From contig FTLJ01000293.1 of NCBI GenBank assembly GCA_900155495.1, forward strand, positions 45,866 through 109,865: a DNA stretch of 64,000 nucleotides. The letters are read 5' to 3'. Shown one piece after another: positions 55,886-64,000 of the stretch. The translations under genes were made by a program, and so were the position numbers. The notes beneath the pieces are model-generated. The model saw nothing but the letters and a program-made list of their open reading frames with translations, searched no databases and was not told the DNA's origin. The DNA comes from Porogramme epimiltina. Its lineage: Eukaryota; Basidiomycota; Agaricomycetes; Polyporales; Polyporaceae. The stretch's first letter is position 1. Each line of letters starts with the position of its first letter.

Positions 55886-56426
55886 ATGTTTCCAACCAGG
55901 ATTCTTTGGATACTGTTGCTCGCGCACATCGCGAGCTGCCAACCCCCCTCCCACCCTAATAATGCAAGTAATGCCACCGGCCTCGTCTGCATGCCCTTCG
56001 GCATCTGCGAGCCGTGCCCCGACGACGCAGTGCGTATGTTCCATCTCCGCCGCGCGCCCCCAGCAGCCAATCCCCCAATCCCCGCACCAGCTCCACGAGC
56101 CGTTCTGCCAGCCGTTTGGCAACCGCCGCCTCGTCCACTGCGTCCCCGCGCCCGCGTCCGGTACGCTCGACACCTCCAAGCCGCACACGCACGCGCCTGG
56201 GGAGGTGCCGCAGGGCGAGACGCCTGCATGGGAGTCGTGCGGGCGCATCGTCGAGAAGGAGCGCGGGGACTTCTACGAGTTCTTCGCGTGCAACATCTTC
56301 GTCGCCCTCCTTGCCACTGTTGTCCTCCTCACGCGCTCCAAAAGGCTTCAGGCGATGCAGGCGCGGCAGCTCGCGGCAAGGATAGGCCTCGTGCGACCGA
56401 CGCCGGGTGGTTGGAGCAATGGTTGA
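55886..56426 (+). CDS. Small cysteine-rich single-pass membrane protein
   Basis: Two exons (55886-56029, 56091-56426) give 159 aa. A signal peptide (about 1-19, MFPTRILWILLLAHIASC) is followed by a lumenal or extracellular region with regular cysteines (GLVCMPFGICEPCPDDA; LHEPFCQPFGNRRLVHC; WESCGRIVEKE). One membrane helix follows (about 117-137, FFACNIFVALLATVVLLT) and then a short basic cytoplasmic tail. The layout suggests a conserved type I membrane protein of the secretory pathway. I recognise the pattern as a fungal protein of unknown function and cannot assign a role. Confidence 0.78.
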
Positions 56427-56795
56427 GTGGGGCAGGGAGGGAGGATGTTGCGTTTTTGGATATACCACATTGGTGCGTGCGCCGGTGCCTATCTCGGTGC
56501 AACATGTCCTGACAGTCTATGTAGCTCTGTAATTATAGCCGAATAGACGTATGATACTGCACCTGCAATTGCTATCCCGCTATCCTGCATTTATCCGTCG
56601 CTCGCCCGTTCCATCATGTGCTCTGAAGAGAAGGTCCCACCGTACGGTCATGACCCAATCGTGTAAACCAGTATGTGAACACCATTCGTGTTGTGACCAA
56701 TACGCGGGTGTAGGAGTCGCACCAGTGAGTCTCACCCACCAAATATAGTTCACGATCCACCTCCACGGAAGACCCGCACCACGAAAAACTCCGTG
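56427..56795. other. Spacer, nothing seen before the TATA element
   Basis: No feature supported. Confidence 0.45.
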
Positions 56796-56804
56796 TATAT
56801 ATAT
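56796..56804 (+). promoter_or_regulatory. TATA box of the expansin-like gene
   Basis: TATATATAT lies 80 nt upstream of the ATG at 56884. Confidence 0.55.
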
Positions 56805-56883
56805 GCGGCGATGACGGTGTTGTCACAGGAGGACTCATTGACACTCACAGTTCTCTCAAACCTGAGCCATTGCCTGTTCAAGT

Positions 56884-57924
56884 ATGCTGACCATCTCCCT
56901 CGCCGCTGCATTGACCCTGGCTGCGAGTCTACGGACCAGTCGCGCAGTAGCTGGCGTATCCACATTCAACGATGTGCGTCATGTTCTCAGCTGCTACTTC
57001 GTTTTGCTCACATGCCCCACTTTGTAGTATAGCACCCAGACTAGCGTTGCCTGCTCTGGTGCGCCCCACCTCCTGCTCTCTGCGTCTACTTTGAGGTAGA
57101 CGTCGGCATATAGGTTTCAGTCCTACGAACAGCCAGGGCAGTGGCCTCTTCGCTGCTGCGATGAGCGACCTCTCTCCCCTCTGGCAAGGTGCGCGGTGCG
57201 AGGGGACGATGGACGCAAGCAAGTGTAGCGGTACGGGGACCTGTGTTAACTGCACCGGCCGTAAGCGGTAACCTCCATCCACTTGCGAAGCTGCAAGCTG
57301 ATGATAGCGATCAGCCGCTTGCCCCGACGAAGAGTTGTGCGGTACCGTGCGTATATAATCCTTTCAGAGCGCTGCGTCCGGGCTTGGCTGACACCCGATG
57401 TAGTGCTTCAATGTCAAATGTGAGCCCGCAATCGGTGTCTATTCGGACCAAGCGCGGTTCAGTCATGTGGTATAGGCACCGGCTCTCTCGACGGCGAGAC
57501 CTCCGGAGCTTGCACAGGGAACACTATCAAGGTCAAAATCATTGACGCGTGAGTGCCACTGCGGCCCATTACCCAGCCCACACAACGCCCCTAACCACAA
57601 TCTAACCTAGGTGCCCCGCCACACATCCCGCGAACTATTGCAAGATTCCGGCCTTCGGTGGGGTGCGTACAGCCCTTTTCCTGCCAGTGAAACGAGCAAC
57701 CTTACATCATGTTGGGCATCCCTCTCAGACTGTTCCTCCACGCGAAGCCTGTGAGGCTAGTGGCGTAAACGCGCTCGACATCGCGGTAACGGCCCGCAGC
57801 GCCCTCTCGTCTTTCGTAAGTGCGTGTCACTTCGGGATCCATACGCAACAAGCTGATCGACTGCGTTTGTTTGTCCTTGCAGCAAGGGAATTTAAACATC
57901 GACATCGAACCAACCTCGTGCTGA
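56884..57924 (+). CDS. Secreted expansin-like (double-psi beta-barrel) protein
   Basis: This is a multi-exon gene whose middle is unresolved. Firm exons are 56884-56973 (signal peptide MLTISLAAALTLAASL, then VSTFND), 57404-57419, 57476-57548, 57611-57662, 57729-57815 and 57883-57924; these splice in frame to CFNVKCTGSLDGETSGACTG, NTIKVKIIDACPATHPANYC, KIPAFGGTVPP, ALDIAVTARSALSSF and QGNLNIDIEPTSC. The pattern (IDACP-THP-NYCK; LD-A-TA) is that of barwin/expansin-like folds, which loosen or bind wall polysaccharides. Between 57028 and 57260 there is coding-like sequence (YSTQTSVACSG; AAAMSDLSPLWQ; DASKCSGTGTC), but I could not find a splice chain that keeps frame throughout. Either an unusual intron, a small frameshift or partial decay is possible. 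Confidence 0.7.
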
Positions 57925-59223
57925 AGCGTAGCAGGAGGGTCCGAGTTTAGCGCGAAACTTGAACGATCGGCTTGGTCGGGTGCTGTACTTCACAATGGGA
58001 ATACGACCTTGGCCGAAGCAACTTTGGCCGCCGTTGAAGATGTTATATGTTCACTGAATACACAGCGTTCCGATTTGCTTCTTTACGGTCGAAAATGATC
58101 AAACATGCGTCTGTGCTACCCGCATGAGTCAGGGTGATGCGACGGGACTTTCGTCCCATCCCTGGCGAAGGCGACCTGCGCAGCTGGAGCGGACGAGACC
58201 GATGGCGTGATGCTGCGCTTCCCAAGGCGGACACTGTGACCCTGGTCGCAATACAAAAGCTGTGCCCGTTCGTGCAGATGTGGGGATGTTGATATCTCTG
58301 TCCAAGTTCTGTTGGGCGTTGGCGTGAGCGCTAACTCCGCTTGATTGACCTCGTGGGCGTCGGCGTCAGTCACCCAACGAAACACCAAATTCAAAGAGCG
58401 CCCGTCCTAATTATATTCGCAGAGCATCGACGCTCCACAGTTCGGACTGCCCGGCTTTATCTTGCACCTGCTGCATCTACACGACTTGGTGTTCTGAGTG
58501 TAAGTATATACCGCGACATTGTTGACCACGGCGTGCGCTGACCGATTGCTATCTAGCCATCAAACTCAAGGAGTGGTTATGACGTCAAGTGTCCTTTCTG
58601 GTATCCTAGGACGGGTTGATGCTCGGAGTGGGAAGAGGTCAGAGTTTGTTGCCCTGCGTTAGGGAATAAGGCACAAATCTAGAAGCTAACGTCAGCCAGG
58701 ATGGCAGACAAGACACGCGTGCACATGTGATCGAATGGGCATCCCAGGTACGCAACCGTCGCAGGGAGAAATTTCAACGCAGGCGCCGCTAGTTTCGGGT
58801 GCGAAAGTCTGACTCCGGAATGAGGGGTTTCGCAATGCAAAGGCCGGGGAAACTGGCACGAGCCCCGCCTTGCTATCCGGATTGCTCTAAACGACCAAAA
58901 TGGCCAGTCCATAATCCACACAATCATCTTCGCCTACGCTCGGATCTGACGAATTCCTCCCGAGCTGCCGCCCCATTCGAAGCTTTCCACACTGATGCCC
59001 TGCGGTCCCTGGTGCCCCTCATAACCCCACACCCCCCGTACATGTGAACCACCACCATCCCCCAGGCCTCGCGTCCTCCCCCTCTCGCTGCTCTCTTGAC
59101 CGTCGGGGTCCTCCGCACGACGAATCAGGCACCACCCGTTGGTTGCCAATCGAAACGTCCGGCTCCACTCCTTTTGCACCCCTCCCGCTCGTTCACGACC
59201 GCGGCGTCGACGTGTCGCCCTCC
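57925..59223. other. Intergenic 1.3 kb, no gene seen
   Basis: Only short frames without domains. From 59044 the frame of the next gene is open upstream of its chosen start. Confidence 0.5.
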
Positions 59224-61067
59224 ATGCTCGGGCTCAAAAGCGACTGCCTCCCCGGCCGCCTGCGCTTCGTCGCGACGCGCTCCGCCTGCACCAAGCTCCT
59301 CGTCTTCCTCCTCGTCCTCGGCGCGCTGCACCTCCTGTTCTCCCCCCTCGACATCGAGTTCGGCCGGCCCTCGCTCGGATACTCGCTCGCGCGCACCACG
59401 CACGGCGCGTGCCCCGCGGAGGTGTGGGCCTCGGGGCGGTGGGTGCCGCAGCGCCCGCCGACGGAGCGCACGCACTTCAACGCGTCCAGCGACGCGTACG
59501 AGTTCCTCGGTTTCGAGGGGTGCGCGAGCAACCGCGAGCTCTGGTGGCACCTCGGCGCGGACGCGGAGCGGCTCTTCGACCGCTTCCCTGCAGTGGCGTC
59601 GTGGCGGTGGGAGCCCCCGTCCGAGTGCGGTATACGGGAGATGGATGGGAGCGTGCTCGTCAAGCACCTCGTCGAGGAAGGCGGGTGGCTACTCATTGGT
59701 GGTGAGTACCTATTTTCACGGCGTGGGGGGATCTCTAGTCCAGTCCGGTCAGGGTCGTGGGCGAGCAGACTGGAAGATCCCCGGTCCCGGAGTTATGCTT
59801 CCCGGGGGGCCCGGACCGCCCGGAACACGGTCCCGTCTATTCACCCCGCAGCCGCGTTTTGATTTTGAGGGAAGCCTGGTGATGAGGCACAAAGGCCTCT
59901 CTCAGCCACCGTATTCTCTGTGGCTGGACGTCGGCAAGACTGGAATGTGCGAATCGACTGACATGCACCCCCAGACTCGGTGACGGAGAACCACTTCTTC
60001 TCGCTCTCGTGCATGCTCTACCCGCACGTCCGCGCGACCCCCGACTGGACGCAAGGCTTCGACCGCGCCTGGCCCCAACATCTCTACCTCAACCCCTCCT
60101 CCCCGCTCGCCTCCACCCTCTCCTTCCCGCCCGGGTTCGACATCGCGCAGACCCCGCTCGTCACCTTCCGGCGCGTGGACACGCTCCTCCCCGCCCCGCG
60201 GCTCGACGCGCTCTACCGCGCGCTCCACCCCGACTCGCGCTACACCCAGCCCGGCGCGCCGGGCGCCGCCACGCTCCTCTCCGACGAGCCGCTCTGGAAC
60301 CTCTCCCCCGCCGAGTGCGTGCGCCTCCTGACCGCGCCGCGCCCGCACGCGAGCTACGCGACGATGGTCGTGAGCACCGCGGGCCACTGGACGACGCACC
60401 TCTTCGCGGGCCTCCGCGACCCCGAGATGTTCAACGACGGCATCGCGAACGTCGTCGACTTCTTCGGCGAGGCGATGGCCGCGTGGGCGGACGAGGTCCA
60501 GGCGCTGCTCGACGCCGCCGCTTCCGCCACGGGGGGCGAGCACGTACCGCCCGGCAGCGCTGAAGAGCGGGGCGTCGGCGGGGACGACGACGGGAGCGCG
60601 CGCGCGCTGGAGCGCACGCGTGCGCCGCGCCGCGTCGTCGTGCGCGCGTACTTGCCCGGGCACGAGGACTGCCACGACCACCGCGAGCCGCTGCGCAAGT
60701 ACCGCAAGGGCAAGAACGGGTGGTACAACTGGAACCAGATGGGCGACTTCAACCGCGCGTTCGAGGTGCGTCCCCCCTCGCGCTCTTCCTCTCCACGCAG
60801 CGACGTCTGACGCCCCGCCCACCTTCTCTCTCTCTCCCGCTGTTTTGAATTGTTGGGGCTCGCATCGTCCATGTATAGCGGGTGCTCTCGTCGCGCAAGT
60901 ACCGCGACATCCACTTCCTGCCGATCGACCGGCCCGCGCTCCTGCGCCCCGACGCGCACGTCTCGGGCGACTGCCTGCACGTCATGTCCGGCGCGGGCGT
61001 CCTCGAGGGCTGGACGCACTACATCTGGCACTTCGTCACCGCCGAGCTCCCCGCGCGCATGTGGTGA
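59224..61067 (+). CDS. Type II membrane PC-esterase (TBL/PMR5)-like protein
   Basis: Three exons (59224-59701, 59975-60765, 60879-61067) give 485 aa. A short cytoplasmic start (MLGLKSDCLPGRLRF) leads into one membrane anchor (about 25-40, LLVFLLVLGALHLLF). The lumenal part has CASNRELWWHLGAD and WRWEPPSECGIREMDG. Splicing exon 1 to exon 2 creates GDSVTENHFFSLSC, the GDS motif of the PC-esterase/trichome-birefringence-like family. Near the C-terminus, GDCLHVMSGAGVLEGW supplies the family's DxxH. Plant and fungal members act as Golgi polysaccharide O-acetyltransferases or related esterases; which applies here is not known. Intron 1 (273 nt) is long for this genome. The start at 59224 gives a clean membrane anchor; an in-frame ATG at 59044 would add 60 low-quality residues. 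Confidence 0.82.
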
Positions 61068-61696
61068 TGCCCCGGACCTAGTCTGGACGCGAGGAGGAGA
61101 GGGAAGGAGGAAGGAGGATGTACCACCACATACGTACAATACGTATACCCACAATGCTAATGCTCTGCTCTGACCGCACGAAATGCGACATGAGAGTTGA
61201 CCACCGCAACCCCTCGCAGAGGAGCCGCGCTTGAGCCCCTCCGTCGCTCGGAGAAGGTGGTTTAGAAACCGGCAGTTGACGTCACGCACAACTGCGCCGG
61301 GGGTGGATTTGAAGCCCGCGGACGGCGCCAGGGAGGTAGATCCGTCGGCTGTGCAGAGCGGCACGGAGGAGAGGAGTCTTCCGGTACAGACCTACTCAGG
61401 GTGCATTCGCGGGCACCGCGGAAGCCAGAGGATTTGCGTGCGCAGGTTGACTTCTGGGCGGCACCGTTACGCATGCACGTACGCATCGCGCCCACTCACG
61501 GCGGCTCCACTCGGACGGTTCACACATATCACTCGGACGGGTAGGCTGCGTGCAGATAGACTGTATATAAGAGAGGCGTCAGGGTCGTGAAAAATATCAT
61601 AACTAAACTACATAGTGATAGCAACAACGACCGCGCACTGCAGCAAAAAACAGCGGCGCAAGACACACTCGCACACTCGACTCTCTCTCCCCCAGC
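61068..61696. other. Convergent spacer, no gene seen
   Basis: This lies between the 3-prime ends of the PC-esterase-like gene and FET3. A TATATAAG at about 61564-61571 has no gene downstream on the plus strand. Confidence 0.5.
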
Positions 61697-63974
61697 TCAC
61701 GCCGAGCCCTTGCCCAGGAGCCCAAAGAACCTGCCGCGCGCGGCCTTCTTCTCGACCTTCTCCCGCACCTCGCGCTCCATCTCCTCCTCCGAGATGTGTC
61801 CGCCGAGCGCGTACCACGTCACCGTGCCCATCCCGATCACCGCGGTGAGCACGCACCCAAACATCGCGCCGATGCCCTTGGCGTGCCACCCGTTGTTCTG
61901 CGGGTACGGCCCGAGCGGGAGCCCCGACAGGTCCGTCGCGGACGCGTGCCCCGCCGCGTTCCCGCTCGTCGGCATCCCCAGCGCGTCGCACTGGTCGTAC
62001 ATGAACTGCGGCACCGCAGCGCGCTCCTGCGCGATCAGCGGCGCCTCGATGAACTGCACCGCGAGCCCGACCTCCAGGTGCCACTCGATGTGGCAGTGGA
62101 AGAACCACACGCCCGGGTTGTCCGCGACGACGCGGAGCGTGACGGACTCGCCCGACGGCACCTGCACGGTGTCGCGGCGCATGGGGTTCGGCTGGCTCTC
62201 GTTCAGGGGCGGGTTGAGGGTCGGGTCGTCCGAGGTGTAGTCCTCAGAGCGCCCGACGAGCTGCATCTTGTGTCCGTGCAAGTGGCTGTGAAGCGAACAT
62301 GGTTATTAGCCGCCGACACCAGACTGAAGTCACGGGTAGAAGAACGTACAAGGGGTGCTTGCCGGCGTCGCCGTTCTTCACGACGATGTCGAAGCGCGTG
62401 AGGTGGTCGATAACGAAGCTCGTGGGGCCGTATGCGGACGCGATGGTCGCGTTAGTTCCAAGGCTGACCTCGGACATGATCGCGGGGACAAGCGGCGAGT
62501 TGTACGTGATGAGGTTGAACATGGCGTGGTTCGTGCCGTCCTCCATCGTGTCGAACGAGACCTCGAGCTCGATGGTGCGGTCGGCGGGCAGGAGCTCCTC
62601 AATCTCGAGAGGGACGAGCGCGAGGTCGTCGACGTCGTGATACTCCTCAACCGTACCGAGGTCCGTGATGGACGCGGAGGAGTCGTAGGTAATCGAGGAG
62701 GTCACATCTAATAAACGTGTCAGGTGCTTGCATGTGGATGCGGAAGCCTGGGATACTAACTGGGGTTGAGGGTGTCCGGGACGGTGTCGAACATGTCCGT
62801 GTCCATGTTTGCGTGGATAGCCCAGTTCGACGCCGACGAGTCGTTCCGCGCAGTGACGAGGACGGAGTAACGCTGGGCTACGGTGATGGAGATGAGGTCG
62901 ATGGCAGACTCCTCAACATCAGTCTGTAGCGCACTGGGTCAGTACGGCGAAAAATAATAATAAACGGGGAGCCGTACGCCGTCAGCCTCGATGATGCGCA
63001 TATCGTGGCCGTCGATCCAGAAGAAGAACGCAGCGAAGGCGCTGGTGTTGATGATACGGAGACGGTAAGTCTTGCCGGCCTATGCAGGGAGATACTCGTC
63101 AGTATGCAAATACACTGTTCATTATTTCTCTGCGAACGAACCTCGAACGGCAGCGTCGCATTTTCGTTGAACCCAACCGCGCTGGTAACAGGGTCCGGGT
63201 TCGTTCCGCTGATGGGGCCGAGGTAGGAGGCATTTTGGGCAAAGTAGATGAGCGCAGAGTCCGGGACGGGCTCGGCACCACCGGGGTTGGCGATGTTGAC
63301 GAACTCGTCGAGGAGCTCGGAGTGCTCGGTGTGGTACCAGTCACCGAGGACGATGGTGAACTCCTCGTCGTAGGAATGGGCCTCCGTCTCCGGGTGGATG
63401 ACGACGGGGGCGCGCAGACCGTCGACGTATTGGCCCTGTGGATGGTGTCAGCGGGGTGAATGGCAACGGCCACCGAGGACGTACGGAGGCGTGCGCGTGG
63501 ACCCAGTAGGTACCCCACTGGCCGGACGAGTTTATGGGGACGACGTAGTCAAAGGTCGCGCCGGTGGGAATACCACTGCGTGAGAAGGTGAGTATATGCG
63601 GCGGTTAACGACGAAGGGAGACGCCTACCACTGGGAGACGCCGACGGCACCGTCCATCCAGGAGGATGAGTTGAAGAACATGCCATGGTGGTGGAGGGAC
63701 GAGGGCGAGTCGATGGAGTTGGTGGCATGGACGAGGAGGGTGTCGTTGGTAGACACGTCGATGGGCGGGGGCCTGGGAGCAGATGTTAGCGACGGTGTTA
63801 GGAAGGGTTAAGAGCCGATACATACGGCCAGGTGCCGTTGACACCGATGACCCTGCGAGGCTGGAGGCCGTCGGGGTTGGCGTTCTGGACGTAGGTGATG
63901 TTCCACCAGACCTCCTTGACGGCGGCGAGGGCGGGGGTGACGCCGGCGAGAAGAGCCAGAGCAGCGGCCTTCAT
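61697..63974 (-). CDS. FET3: Iron transport multicopper oxidase (ferroxidase) FET3
   Basis: Eight exons (63974-63826, 63772-63629, 63575-63485, 63435-63142, 63079-62978, 62923-62761, 62707-62350, 62285-61697) give 629 aa. Fet3 oxidises Fe(II) to Fe(III) at the plasma membrane and passes it to the Ftr1 permease. All four copper motifs are present: SLHHHGMF, WVHAHASGQ, HP-FHLHGHK (rebuilt across the last junction) and WFFHCHIEWHLEVGL. A signal peptide (MKAAALALLAGVTPALA) starts the protein. A C-terminal membrane helix (about 573-592, GAMFGCVLTAVIGMGTVTWY) and a charged cytoplasmic tail separate it from secreted laccases. GGAEPVP matches the region of the yeast Fet3 iron-site Glu185. The ATG is 26 nt from the window end, so the promoter is outside. 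Confidence 0.94.
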
Positions 63975-64000
63975 GGTGGTGGAAGGGCGGCGGGGGAGGG
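63975..64000 (-). promoter_or_regulatory. FET3 5-prime leader (cut by window end)
   Basis: Pyrimidine-rich on the minus strand directly before the ATG. The promoter proper lies beyond the window. Confidence 0.4.

Noticed and set aside
61564..61571. TATATAAG
   Set aside because: No plus-strand gene follows; it sits between two convergent 3-prime ends.
1..64000. CRISPR arrays, bacterial operons, prophage
   Set aside because: No regularly spaced repeats or Shine-Dalgarno-led gene strings; spliceosomal introns show the DNA is eukaryotic.

Overview
The window is nuclear DNA from a filamentous basidiomycete, most likely an Agaricomycete of the Polyporales type. The evidence is a dense two-strand gene layout, very short introns (mostly 48-70 nt, GT..AG with CTGAC/CTAAC branch points), high GC in coding exons, and family content: GH18 chitinases, a CBM19-like secreted protein, an expansin-like secreted protein, C2H2+RING proteins and a FET3-type ferroxidase. 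Exon models below were built by hand from splice signals. Nearly all close in frame to a whole number of codons, but none has transcript support.

Layout. 1-2.9 kb: tandem type I membrane proteins ending in a PPxY motif (the first is cut by the window edge). 3.8-6.0 kb: carboxylesterase (-). 8.5-9.8 kb: SRP19/SEC65 (-). 9.8-13.1 kb: gene-poor. 13.4-13.9 kb: small secreted cysteine-rich protein with a duplicated module. 14.2-26.0 kb: a SIN3 locus with two truncated paralogues carrying only PAH1-PAH2, a broken SIN3 5-prime end, a non-autonomous hAT-like element with 8-bp target duplications, and a full-length SIN3. 26.3-27.8 kb: eIF4E-family protein. 28.7-32.4 kb: tandem GH18 chitinases. 32.7-34.7 kb: MED22 (-), an intron-containing tRNA-Thr(AGT), and a Rossmann-fold protein (-). 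35.6-43.6 kb: C2H2+RING gene (-), CIA1 (-), DUF4336 protein (+), large C2H2+RING gene (+). 44.2-49.3 kb: ribosomal protein eS26 (-), CBM19-like secreted protein (+), double zf-PARP protein (-). 50.5-55.5 kb: third C2H2+RING gene and HIR1. 55.9-61.1 kb: small membrane protein, expansin-like protein, PC-esterase-like membrane protein. 61.7-64.0 kb: FET3-type multicopper oxidase (-).

Most genes are unrelated housekeeping or secreted-enzyme genes and do not form a pathway cluster. The most distinctive part is the SIN3 locus. A tandem duplication left PAH-only paralogues that lack PAH3, the HDAC-interaction domain and the Sin3 C-terminal domain, yet keep an open frame and a conserved intron beside the intact corepressor gene. 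If expressed, they could compete for PAH-binding transcription factors; that is inference. Secondary points are three C2H2+RING genes within 16 kb (two with matching exon plans), paired chitinases, and an eIF4E-like protein with altered cap-site and eIF4G-site tryptophans.
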